Assembly: GCA_903825035.1 (NCBI GenBank)
Contig: CAIJYV010000022.1
Span: forward strand, 1-64,000
Source of the DNA: an uncultured Actinomycetes bacterium
Lineage (GTDB): Bacteria; Actinomycetota; Acidimicrobiia; Acidimicrobiales; RAAP-2
Direction: 5' to 3'
DNA: 64,000 bases
Shown: piece by piece, positions 1-8,312 of the stretch
Layout of the letters: every line of letters begins with the position of its first letter
Position numbering within the stretch: position 1 is the stretch's first letter
Made by a program: the position numbers and the translations under genes
Notes under the pieces: generated by a model
Databases searched by the model: none
Told to the model about the DNA's origin: nothing
Seen by the model: the letters and a program-made list of their open reading frames with translations, nothing else

Positions 1-85
1 GCGAATTTGCCAACCTCTAGGGTCGTGGTCATTTCCGCCACTTGGACCTCGTGAGTGTGAACTCGCAGCAAGTTTTGAAGCCGAA

Positions 86-114
86 TTGACTGTTTGAGGC
101 GCTGTGAGTAAACT
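86..114 (+). promoter_or_regulatory. Promoter of initiator tRNA gene
   Basis: A TTGACT -35 box (86-91) and a TAAACT -10 box (109-114) are separated by exactly 17 bp. The predicted transcription start falls a few bases before the tRNA at 126. This is one of two promoters in the window with both boxes near consensus. Bases 1-85 show nothing I recognise. Confidence 0.7.
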
Positions 115-125
115 GGTCTTTCCAT

Positions 126-199
<74 letters not shown>

Positions 200-235
200 C
201 GAAGAAACCTGGTGAATCCACCGGTTTCCCCAGAT

Positions 236-277
236 GTCCCGGCTATTTCCCCTCCACGGGAAGTGGTCGGGACTTTT
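236..277 (+). terminator. Terminator downstream of initiator tRNA
   Basis: A two-part hairpin pairs GTCCCG (236-241) with CGGGAC (268-273). An inner TTCCC (247-251) / GGGAA (258-262) stem lies inside it, and TTTT follows. It would separate the tRNA transcript from pstS. Confidence 0.6.
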
Positions 278-364
278 ACATTCCGCGACCTGTCGAGGAT
301 CTTGAAATGCTGAGATTTAACCTTCAGGCAAACGAGCGAAAACTGTGCGGTAATTCACTCCGCC

Positions 365-370
365 TAGGTT
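365..370 (+). promoter_or_regulatory. -10 box of the orphan pstS
   Basis: TAGGTT fits TANNNT and predicts transcription from about base 377, downstream of the first in-frame ATG (369). This supports translation from ATG 429. No good -35 box lies 17 bp upstream, which fits activator-dependent (for example phosphate-starvation) control; that part is inference. Confidence 0.45.
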
Positions 371-428
371 GAAAATGTCGAAGTGCTCAAATCAGGGCTC
401 ATCGGCTCAACTCTACAAAAGGAGAAGC

Positions 429-1790
429 ATGAAAAAACTGACTCAATCGATGGTCGCCGTTACCATGATGGTCGGAGGATTATTGACGGTTGCAACTCCG
501 TCAATGGCCACGACTCTTAAGAACTGTTATTACTTGTTTCCAAACACGCCGAAGGCCGTTTCACTGGCGGTCAAGCAAGCTAGTTGCACTACTGCTCCTG
601 GCGTGGCCGCTTCCTCGGGCTCGGCCACCTTCAGTTCAATTCTTGGTAACAATAAGCACGGCGATCGCGACCTCAGCACGCCAACTGGAGTTACTCTTAA
701 CTTCGAAGGCTCGAGTTTTGTGCAGCCTCTCATTACCGCACTAGACACCACTGGCGGTACTGCTGGCACTTTCTGGAATCCCAGCAACGCTGTTAGCTTC
801 GGAAACTACACCGGCCAGGGATCGACCTATGGACGTACGAACGTCACTGGCGGCTCACTAAACGTTGGATTTTCAGATCAACCAATGACAAATGCGAACA
901 ACGCAGGCACCGTTCCTCTGAACGTCACCCCCTCGGATTACGCACAATTGCCCGTGGCACTCGGTGGAGCAGTTGTTGCCTACGACCTCGGACCAGCACT
1001 AGACGGCTTGCACTTGAGTTCAGCTGTTATCGCCGCAATGTACATGGGCACCATCACTAAGTGGGATGACGCTCGTATCGTCAACTTGAACGGTGGGCCA
1101 ACCAAGGGACTCGGCAAGAAACTAAAGGCTCTTCCCACTCAGTACAAGACCATTAAGCCACTGGAGCGTAGCTCTGGTTCAGGAACCACCTTTGCCTTCA
1201 CGGACTACTTGAACACTGCTAACGGCGGCCTTCCAACCGGTGTTACCGCAGGCCCATCGAGTGGAGTGCTTGACACCAAGGGTTGGGCTGCGGCACATTT
1301 CACTCCAGTTTCGGGAAACGCTGGAATGGCCACTGCGCTGAGCAGCACCATTGGAACTGTTGGCTACCTTGAGTACAGCTACTTGCTGGTTCCTTACAAC
1401 GCCCCTATCGACGTGGCCATGTTGCAAGACAAGGCCGGCGTGTGGATTAAGCCTTCACTTACTTCCATCCAGAACGCGGCGAACGCTGGTGGCAACACCA
1501 TCACCCCTGACAACTTCTCGATCGTCTTCCTCCAGGCTGCGAAGAATCCCAAGACCACCCCGGTCTGGCCACTCGCTACCTACAGCTGGGCAATCATCAA
1601 GAAGGACCAGTCTGCTAACGCTGCAGCCGGAACAGCCGCTGTCCGCTTCTTGGATTGGCTGATCCACTACGGTCAGACACAGGCCAACTCGCAGGGCTTT
1701 GTTCCACTGCCATTCGCGGTGCAAAACTACGGACGCCACCAATTGATGAAGGTCAAGAACGGTGCAACCGCACTGTTGACGGCTAACTAA
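429..1790 (+). CDS. pstS: Phosphate ABC transporter substrate-binding protein, PstS (orphan copy)
   Basis: A secreted high-affinity phosphate-binding protein that would feed PstCAB. The frame is open from ATG 369. ATG 429 is preferred because AGGAG sits just before it (420-424), the protein then opens with a classic signal peptide (MKK, hydrophobic core, cut near Ala27), and the -10 box at 365-370 puts transcription after 369. It has 453 residues. The phosphate-binding stretches are GSSFVQP (about 94-100) and RSSGSGTTF (about 247-255). It lacks an N-terminal lipobox Cys, so it is either released or held non-covalently at the surface. It resembles the second PstS at 9684 throughout. It stands alone, with a terminator directly after it and no permease genes beside it. 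Confidence 0.9.
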   Translation: MKKLTQSMVAVTMMVGGLLTVATPSMATTLKNCYYLFPNTPKAVSLAVKQASCTTAPGVAASSGSATFSSILGNNKHGDRDLSTPTGVTLNFEGSSFVQPLITALDTTGGTAGTFWNPSNAVSFGNYTGQGSTYGRTNVTGGSLNVGFSDQPMTNANNAGTVPLNVTPSDYAQLPVALGGAVVAYDLGPALDGLHLSSAVIAAMYMGTITKWDDARIVNLNGGPTKGLGKKLKALPTQYKTIKPLERSSGSGTTFAFTDYLNTANGGLPTGVTAGPSSGVLDTKGWAAAHFTPVSGNAGMATALSSTIGTVGYLEYSYLLVPYNAPIDVAMLQDKAGVWIKPSLTSIQNAANAGGNTITPDNFSIVFLQAAKNPKTTPVWPLATYSWAIIKKDQSANAAAGTAAVRFLDWLIHYGQTQANSQGFVPLPFAVQNYGRHQLMKVKNGATALLTAN

Positions 1791-1805
1791 GTTACGAATT
1801 TAATC

Positions 1806-1846
1806 AAAGGACCCGGGTGGCTTCGGCCGCCCGGGTCCTTTGTTTT
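1806..1846 (+). terminator. Rho-independent terminator after orphan pstS
   Basis: A 12-bp perfect stem (AAAGGACCCGGG at 1806-1817 with its complement at 1830-1841) is followed by a T-rich tail. It lies between convergent pstS and the hydrolase gene ending at 1882, and can act in both directions. Confidence 0.85.
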
Positions 1847-1881
1847 CTCGAGTTCAATGCTATTTCAGCACGTACTGTCCA

Positions 1882-3327
1882 CTAGCGAATCGAAACTCGC
1901 AAGGTTTGAATTTTCAAGGGCAAGACGGGCGTCAGTCGTAGCTCGCAAAGCAAACTCTCCTTCTCTCCGGGAATCAACCAGCGTGCGTGAAGTGCCGATT
2001 CATCCACCTCCGTCTCGAATTCATTCACCTTTCGAAGGTTGCCAACTTGGTCAAGCATGGCGGCAATCTCCAGAGACCGTTCGTCATAAGGGATGTCCAG
2101 TGCGACATTTGGTGCGCAGATTTCATCGGCAAGCTCATCTGTCCAGTTGAGGATTAGCGAACTGGCGCGCGCAATGTAATTGTCAAGGATGCTGCTCAAT
2201 CGGGGCGTTGCTGGTTGGGGGAGCTCGCTGACAACCGACTCGAGTATTCGGGTTGCGGTGGCCCAAGCTCCTGAGTATCGAGCATTCTCGAGGACAACAA
2301 CGCCGACTCGAGAATTCTCGTGCCAACGCATGTGGGCGCTGTATCCGGGGTAGCCGCCGGAGTGAGAGACGAACTTTCCATAGTTCTCGTCAATGTCAAC
2401 GTGAAGCGCAAAGCCATACCCAAACAGGCGCCCTCTGGTCTCGGGAGTTGTCGCTGCATCGTTACTGAAAGGCATTGGGATATGGAGTTGTTGCATTTCG
2501 CGGCGCGTGGCAAGCGAGAGCGGGCCAGACTCAGGGGAATCAGGATTTAGTGATTGTGCCAACCAATTTGCCCATCTCGCAAGATCGCGGGCGGAGCTAA
2601 ATGCTCCACCAATACTTGAAAAGGAACCTGGACCCGAGAAATCCTGGGCGAGCCATTCTTCGCCTCGGCGCCGATATCCAATGGCGACATTCGGCGATTG
2701 TGACGCCGCAACCGAAAAGCTCGAATCATTTAGCGCTAGAGGAGCAAAGATCTGGTCAGTGACAAATTGGGGAAAGCTCTGACCCGAGACAATTTCAATG
2801 ACTCGTCCAACAAGGGCGTACCCCAAATTCGAGTATTCGTATCGAGTGCCGGGTGCTGAGATTAGATAGATGCCATTCGAGACGTGGCGCTCAAGCTCAC
2901 AAGCTGAAATCGACTCTTCTCGATCTGCCCACGGATCATCAGTACCGAATCCGGCCGACATCGTCAGCAACATACGTAAGGTCGGCGGAGCGCTGTGGGC
3001 GAGAGGTCCGGCGTGCTGGTAGCCGGGCATGTACTTCGTAATGGGGTCGTCAAGGCTGAGGAGACCACGATCGCGCAGGAGGAGCGTCGCGGCCGCGGTG
3101 AAGCTCTTAGTGCAAGAGGCGATACGAAATGCGGTGGAGTCCTCGGGAGCCGGCCCACCAACTTCGCGCGAACCAGCCCCGCGGAACCAGAGGACCTCGC
3201 CCTCGTAAAAGAGGGCGGCAACTATTCCTGGCGTTGCCTTCGAATCAATTCTCGACTTGACGATTTCCTCTATCTTCGCAAGAGAATTCTCAATCGCAAC
3301 CGTAACTTGAACTCGACTAAACGACAT
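1882..3327 (-). CDS. Serine beta-lactamase-like / penicillin-binding family hydrolase
   Basis: A member of the class C beta-lactamase, D-Ala-D-Ala peptidase and esterase superfamily. The nucleophile motif SxxK is seen as SCTK in the segment ASCTKSF. A Tyr-x-Asn motif occurs in YEYSNLGYALVG, and an HSGG near residue 340 replaces the usual KTG box (HxG form). These are typical of the EstB/LactB branch, whose substrates range from peptidoglycan to small esters. The actual substrate cannot be read from sequence. No clear signal peptide is seen, so it is probably cytoplasmic. The 481 residues include an extra C-terminal domain of about 110 residues after the catalytic fold. AGGAG precedes the ATG by 4 nt. 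It lies 7 nt downstream of the DUF2079 gene and is probably co-transcribed with it. Confidence 0.8.
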   Translation of the reverse strand: MSFSRVQVTVAIENSLAKIEEIVKSRIDSKATPGIVAALFYEGEVLWFRGAGSREVGGPAPEDSTAFRIASCTKSFTAAATLLLRDRGLLSLDDPITKYMPGYQHAGPLAHSAPPTLRMLLTMSAGFGTDDPWADREESISACELERHVSNGIYLISAPGTRYEYSNLGYALVGRVIEIVSGQSFPQFVTDQIFAPLALNDSSFSVAASQSPNVAIGYRRRGEEWLAQDFSGPGSFSSIGGAFSSARDLARWANWLAQSLNPDSPESGPLSLATRREMQQLHIPMPFSNDAATTPETRGRLFGYGFALHVDIDENYGKFVSHSGGYPGYSAHMRWHENSRVGVVVLENARYSGAWATATRILESVVSELPQPATPRLSSILDNYIARASSLILNWTDELADEICAPNVALDIPYDERSLEIAAMLDQVGNLRKVNEFETEVDESALHARWLIPGEKESLLCELRLTPVLPLKIQTLRVSIR

Positions 3328-3334
3328 GGTGCTC

Positions 3335-5329
3335 CTATTTCTTTTTGGGTCTAATCCTCGTTATTTGGATCGAACCCTCTTTGACCGTTCCGGCCCCCGT
3401 CTTCATTATGCGCAATTCGACGGGGTCATTCAGGTCACCTGGTGGAATTTGTCGAAATTGATAGGGACCCCACCCGGTGTACAGCAGTGGTTTGCCCAGA
3501 GAATGCATGTGATAACTGAAATCCTGGGCCCCAACTGAATTCTGGAAGGTTTTTCGAATCAGCAACGTTTTGGTGGTGTTGTCCCAGAACTCAACGGTTA
3601 AAGGGGCCGTGGAGCTGAGGTCCATGTGAACGTGCCAATTGCCCGAGGCGAGATTCCAGGTCAAGCCGTAATTGATAGTGCCCACTTGGTTGCCGCGTGA
3701 GACGGCGCACAGTTGGGTGACGTCATGGCATCGCTGCGCACTATTTGTGCCCTCGCTTAGCCACATGGCGATTGGCTGAAGGGCCATGTGGCGTTTTGGC
3801 GCGAAGTCCTGAAGGGTAGGGCTTCGCTTCACCTGCACCAGAAAGACTCCATTTTTGTGAATGGGCATTTTCGAGGCTGGCAATTGGGCTAGCGCCGTGA
3901 CGAGGGCTAAGTGTTGGGCGGGATAAAGATTTTCAATGGCACTCCACGGGACAACGATGAAGTCAGTTGTCTTGGTCCAGAGATGGTCTGGGTGCGACAC
4001 ACCTAACTTAAAGTCATAATTTCGATCTGCATACATTCCTATGATGCCAAAAGAAACAAAAGTGGCGTCTTGTGGTTTTATGTACCGATGAGCCTCGCCC
4101 AGACTCGCGGACGTCGCAGAAGGCATTCGCGCGTAGTCAAGTTGAACATGTGGCAGCCAAACGATGGACCACATGGCGGTATTGGCCAAGAGAATCCAGG
4201 GCAGGTACCGAGTCGCGTACCGTCGGAGATTCCCGCTGGATTTTCCGACGAGCCAACCCCAACTCAGAACTGAGGCGGGGACCATCGTCAAAGTCGCCGG
4301 AAAGGTCTCCCAGGGAATAGTCGCGAGCCGTCCAATCTTGCCCGAGAGACCGGTTTGCACCATCACGAGTTGGGGGAGAATTGAAATGGGATTCAAGAAA
4401 CCGAGAAAGCCCGTGGTGCTGTTGTATGAAAGCCAAGAGCTAATGGAGGTTTTGAAGTGGCTCCAAGCGAGTAGGGGATGTTTAACAATTCCCTCGAGGA
4501 CCTTCAACATCGTGCCGTGCTTCACGGCGTACGAATTCTTAGGGCCCAAGAGGTACCCGTAGTGAACAGCGAAGTTAGAACCAACACTTCCGTGGAACAT
4601 CGTTGCCACCGACCCCCAGAGTACGCCGGCGGCTGCGAACCCAGCAAGAATCACGAGTGTCCGGAGTGACTTGCGGTGAATAATGGCGAGTGACAGCGCC
4701 AGTGCGACAATGTAAGTTCCTGAAACATCGGCCACCAAAAAGGTCATCGCGGCGAAAAATGCGGCGGAATACCACTTTTTCTTTAGGCCAAAATACAAAA
4801 ACCATATTGAGAGACCCATGGCCGCACTCGTTTGATAGTGCACGTCATTTGAAATGGTGTACCACGTCCACGGGGAAAGGGCGAGGACGAGTGAGACGCA
4901 AGTAATGACCGTAACGGGTCGCCACTCCTTGGGCCACCAGCTACTGGGGAGGTAGTGGCGCACAACGGCAATCGCTCCGCACTCGGCGGAGAGGACGAAG
5001 CCATTTTGGACCCACAAAATCCAGCCCATGTGAGGCCACAGGTTAGCGAGAGGCGCGAAGGGCCAGTTCAGAAGTTCAAAGTGGTCGGAGATGAATGAAC
5101 GACCAAGTGGGGTGGTGTAGGGATTGAAGTGTCCGTGAGCGATCTTCCACCACGCCTGGTAGCGCATCGCGAAGTCGACGCTCTCGCTGTAGTGCCAGAG
5201 CAACACCAATGACCAGAGACACATGGCAATGAATTGGAGGCCGAGAATCAGTACGGCCCAACGGATGGGGCCAAGTCGCCGCCAGCGATTAAGTAACGGG
5301 CTGAACACGGCTATCTGGCTAGTGTCCAT
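3335..5329 (-). CDS. DUF2079 family polytopic membrane protein
   Basis: A 664-residue membrane protein with an N-terminal set of about ten hydrophobic helices and a soluble C-terminal region. The segment beginning VDFAMRYQAWWKIAHGH, followed by NPY and later SDHFELLNWPFAPL, is the conserved core of DUF2079. That family is distantly related to GT-C glycosyltransferases and its biochemical role is unproven. The ATG lies inside the stop region of the preceding membrane protein gene (11-nt overlap) with no Shine-Dalgarno sequence, so translational coupling is likely. Together with its neighbour it suggests a role in building an extracellular or wall-linked glycan; that is inference. Confidence 0.75.
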   Translation of the reverse strand: MDTSQIAVFSPLLNRWRRLGPIRWAVLILGLQFIAMCLWSLVLLWHYSESVDFAMRYQAWWKIAHGHFNPYTTPLGRSFISDHFELLNWPFAPLANLWPHMGWILWVQNGFVLSAECGAIAVVRHYLPSSWWPKEWRPVTVITCVSLVLALSPWTWYTISNDVHYQTSAAMGLSIWFLYFGLKKKWYSAAFFAAMTFLVADVSGTYIVALALSLAIIHRKSLRTLVILAGFAAAGVLWGSVATMFHGSVGSNFAVHYGYLLGPKNSYAVKHGTMLKVLEGIVKHPLLAWSHFKTSISSWLSYNSTTGFLGFLNPISILPQLVMVQTGLSGKIGRLATIPWETFPATLTMVPASVLSWGWLVGKSSGNLRRYATRYLPWILLANTAMWSIVWLPHVQLDYARMPSATSASLGEAHRYIKPQDATFVSFGIIGMYADRNYDFKLGVSHPDHLWTKTTDFIVVPWSAIENLYPAQHLALVTALAQLPASKMPIHKNGVFLVQVKRSPTLQDFAPKRHMALQPIAMWLSEGTNSAQRCHDVTQLCAVSRGNQVGTINYGLTWNLASGNWHVHMDLSSTAPLTVEFWDNTTKTLLIRKTFQNSVGAQDFSYHMHSLGKPLLYTGWGPYQFRQIPPGDLNDPVELRIMKTGAGTVKEGSIQITRIRPKKK

Positions 5330-7364
5330 TCAAGAACCGAATTGGAACAATCTCGGAATATCCGTAGGGATATCCAGTCAAATTATTCACGAGGTTGGCC
5401 TCGAAGTACACGGGGTCGGTGGAGCTCAACTGAGAGGTCACGTAAAAAGTTGCGGCTCCATTGGAATCGGTATAAGCGACGACGGGGGTCATGCCCACCC
5501 CCTTGCCGTTAATTGAGGCTTGGCCATAAATTTGACCCGCTTGGGTGTAAACGGTCTGCCCTAAGAAGACCGGCAGCCCAGTGAGGTGCACCGGGTTGTC
5601 AAAGGCGTCGACCAATTGCGTGGTCAGCGTGACGACCTTTCCAGGGGGTTGAACTTGATTAACGGCCTCGGGGTTCATGATCAGGTGGTAGGGATTCACT
5701 GAAAAAGGTGCCGAAATGCTCACCGAACCGGGATTTTCGGTAAAGGCGGCGATTTGGAATCCGCCAGTAAGTGGAGACTGAGCGAAGAAGTTTGGCGCCA
5801 TCAGGTTATAAAAAGCGCTGCTGTGTGCTCGCAGCGTCTTAGGTCCCGCCTGGCGAATCCAGAATGCTGTTTCGGCGCCACCATTTTGGACGGTAAAGGC
5901 GGGGGTCACCGAGTGATTGGTGTGATTGGTGACATTGAGCCGCACCTGGATAATGGTGGCCAATTGTCCGGTTGTCTTGATGGACAGAATTTGAATCGAA
6001 AGTGGCGCGCTCGAGGTGAGGGCCAACGTGCCCGCCAAGAGTCCGGCCACCGCGAGACCAATGGCCGAATACTCAAACCGCTTGTGGGCGGTGAGCCGTG
6101 GAAAATCCTCGCGAGTGACACTCGTTGTTGAACACAATGCCACAATGGCCGGCAGGGCAAGAACGACAAAATAGGAAGCGAAAGACCGGGCACTGAAGAA
6201 AAGAATGAAAGATGGAGTGAGCACCGTCAGCGCTTTAAACCGTGGGAAGGTCGCAACGTAGATTACGAAGAAGGCCCCAAAGGTAATGATCAGCAACAGC
6301 GAGAAGTAGAAAAGATTACCGCCGCCGATACCAAGAAAGATTGCTAAGCCCACTAACCCCTGACCCGCGGGAACGGCGTTTGAGGCGACGGGGGTCAAGA
6401 CTCCTTGGAGCCAGGCGCTGGGGTTAGAGAGGATAAAAGGCAGGTTGATGACTAGGAATACTCCGCCCATGATGAGAAGGAACCGAGTCAGCATCCGCAT
6501 AGCCTCCCCCCGTCGCCCTTGCCGGTTGAGCTCTAAGTACCAGGCCGCTAGCAAAAACGGAATGATGGGCCACGGCGTTTGCTTTACCGAAATCGCTAGG
6601 CCCATCGCCACTGGAGTCATCCAAGCGCGCCAACCGGTGAATGTCGGGTAGCGATCCCATTGGTAGACCGCAATGATGAGGGGGATGAGAAAGACCACGT
6701 CGGTAACTCCGCCAACGGTAAACCCAGTCAAGATAGGCAATGAGCCGGCGATGAGCGCCAGCGGACGAAGGCGCTTGGGGAGCAGGTAAAAGGTGAGCAG
6801 TACCGCTAGGGCCCACAACACAACATTCACAATCACGGCCATCTGAGTGGCGAAGCCCAACCATAAGGAGGGCAGATAAATGAGGAAGGAGAGCGCGGGA
6901 TAACTCAGTGCCTCAACGGGGGTTCCGTTTAGTCGAAAGGTGTACCCATTGGGAGAGACGTGGAACATCTGGAACGACGGTGCCATCGAGTGGATGTAAG
7001 GGTTGTGCCAATGAGAGGCAATCTGGGCGGCGTACTGATTGAACGCGATTTCGTCTGTGCCGTAGCTCGGACTCAGACGAATCTGCATCCATGCCCAAGC
7101 TCCGAAGCCAATCATGGTGAGAATGGCGGTGGTCCAATTCCACATGGTCATATATCGGCGGTTGTAGGTGGGAGCAGTCCACGCAAGCCCAATCGTCGCT
7201 AAGCCCCAAGCACCTAGCAAAACTTCGATATAGGCGAGCCAGGAATAGAGGTCGGTGAAGGCAAAGAGCAAAAAAGCCCAAGTGATGAGGAGGAAGCCGA
7301 CAATTCCCCACAGCGCTCGGTAGGTCTCGACACTCTTGGTAGTTACCTCGGGTTGATCGAGCAC
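5319..7364 (-). CDS. GT-C-like polytopic membrane protein with C-terminal beta domain
   Basis: About 681 residues. It has 10-12 predicted membrane helices, and an extracytoplasmic loop after the third or fourth helix contains YGTDEIAFNQYAAQ. An acidic residue there is typical of lipid-phosphate-sugar-dependent GT-C transferases. After about residue 430 the protein becomes a soluble, strand-rich region. Near the C-terminus lies an Ig-like segment with the pattern VDAFDNPVHLTGLPVF then YTDSNGAATFYVTSQ, as in bacterial Ig-like folds that present surface domains. The open frame reaches TTG 7370, but TAGAAT at 7371-7376 followed by 6 nt and GTG 7364 fits a leaderless start at 7364. Acceptor and donor are unknown. 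Confidence 0.7.
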   Translation of the reverse strand: MLDQPEVTTKSVETYRALWGIVGFLLITWAFLLFAFTDLYSWLAYIEVLLGAWGLATIGLAWTAPTYNRRYMTMWNWTTAILTMIGFGAWAWMQIRLSPSYGTDEIAFNQYAAQIASHWHNPYIHSMAPSFQMFHVSPNGYTFRLNGTPVEALSYPALSFLIYLPSLWLGFATQMAVIVNVVLWALAVLLTFYLLPKRLRPLALIAGSLPILTGFTVGGVTDVVFLIPLIIAVYQWDRYPTFTGWRAWMTPVAMGLAISVKQTPWPIIPFLLAAWYLELNRQGRRGEAMRMLTRFLLIMGGVFLVINLPFILSNPSAWLQGVLTPVASNAVPAGQGLVGLAIFLGIGGGNLFYFSLLLIITFGAFFVIYVATFPRFKALTVLTPSFILFFSARSFASYFVVLALPAIVALCSTTSVTREDFPRLTAHKRFEYSAIGLAVAGLLAGTLALTSSAPLSIQILSIKTTGQLATIIQVRLNVTNHTNHSVTPAFTVQNGGAETAFWIRQAGPKTLRAHSSAFYNLMAPNFFAQSPLTGGFQIAAFTENPGSVSISAPFSVNPYHLIMNPEAVNQVQPPGKVVTLTTQLVDAFDNPVHLTGLPVFLGQTVYTQAGQIYGQASINGKGVGMTPVVAYTDSNGAATFYVTSQLSSTDPVYFEANLVNNLTGYPYGYSEIVPIRFLNGH

Positions 7365-7370
7365 TTTCAA

Positions 7371-7376
7371 ATTCTA
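7371..7376 (-). promoter_or_regulatory. Leaderless -10 box for the GT-C-like gene
   Basis: TAGAAT on the minus strand ends 6 nt before GTG 7364. It abuts the upstream TTG 7370, which therefore cannot be in the transcript made from this box. Confidence 0.5.
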
Positions 7377-7383
7377 CAAACCT

Positions 7384-8277
7384 TTAGTTTGCGCTGAAAG
7401 TCTGAAGATTACCCACTAGGTCGGTACCCACGAAACTAACGATATACGCCCCGTTGGCGGTAAGTGCAATCTCCCGTGCATTTGATGGCGCCGGAAGAGC
7501 CCGTAAGACTGCTTCGGTCGTGGTGTTTACTACTGCGACATTCTCGCTGCCAACTCCCTTAAGGACGTAGAGCCGAGTACCGTCCGCGTTCATGGTCGCA
7601 GCAATCGGGTTGGCACCAACTTTGAAGGTTTGCGTTAACTGCCCAGTGGTGCTCGAGAGATACGTGACAGTTCCGTCGCTCTTCAGCACAACAATGGACT
7701 GACCGTCACGACTTGGGACGAATGTATTGGCGTTGATTGGTAATGGCAGTGATTGAGGTAGGACCTGCATGAGCCTCGGGTCCAGGATTTGAATTGCCTT
7801 TGCCGTTGAGGTAGAGATCATTGCGTAAAACTTGTTCGAGTTCGGCGCTTTCTGTAACGCGGAAACTGGGCCAGCTGTTGGGATGACGCCAATTTCAGTC
7901 TTGGTGGTTGTGTTGACGAAGGAGACGAAGCCAGTTGTAGAAGTTCCAGAGCCGATGGCAATAAGGTTTTTGCTTTCGATCGCGATTGAAGTTGCGTTGA
8001 GCGATGTTGGAATAATTTCGCTGACCTTACCGGTGGCTACCGAGAGGTACTGAGCATTTGCGGCAATCCCCGTGTTGGTTAAAACCCACGCGTGTTGGCC
8101 ATCACCAACTAAGGCACCGCCGACGATTCCCGCAGGACCCGGCACAATTCCCTTGGGCAAACTGAACGACGAATGAGTAGTTGAAGCCTGACTCGTTAGG
8201 AAAAAGAGCCCGCTTGCGCCCAAGAGCAACGCAACGACAAAAATTGCGATTGACTTGGGATTGATGAATCGTTTCAT
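7384..8277 (-). CDS. Secreted beta-propeller (YVTN/YncE-like) protein
   Basis: 297 residues with an N-terminal signal peptide or anchor (KSIAIFVVALLLGASGLFFL). Repeated strands follow, of the form TVTYLSSTTGQLTQTFKVG / PIAATMNADGTRLYVLKG / VAVVNTTTEAVLRALP. These are the repeating units of seven-bladed YVTN/YncE propellers found in surface proteins. No catalytic motif is visible, so a binding or scaffolding role is more likely than an enzymatic one. A GAGAAAG stretch about 10 nt before the ATG may be the ribosome site. It lies 35 nt downstream of the Thr-rich secreted protein gene and 19 nt before the GT-C-like gene, in the same orientation. Confidence 0.65.
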   Translation of the reverse strand: MKRFINPKSIAIFVVALLLGASGLFFLTSQASTTHSSFSLPKGIVPGPAGIVGGALVGDGQHAWVLTNTGIAANAQYLSVATGKVSEIIPTSLNATSIAIESKNLIAIGSGTSTTGFVSFVNTTTKTEIGVIPTAGPVSALQKAPNSNKFYAMISTSTAKAIQILDPRLMQVLPQSLPLPINANTFVPSRDGQSIVVLKSDGTVTYLSSTTGQLTQTFKVGANPIAATMNADGTRLYVLKGVGSENVAVVNTTTEAVLRALPAPSNAREIALTANGAYIVSFVGTDLVGNLQTFSAN

Positions 8278-8312
8278 GGCGAATTAACTTTCTCAAAAAT
8301 GGTTACAAAGGT

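Noticed and set aside
6424-6864. 146-residue minus-strand frame in the GT-C-like gene
   Set aside because: Same strand, different frame from the 681-residue membrane protein, which is hydrophobic and family-like throughout.
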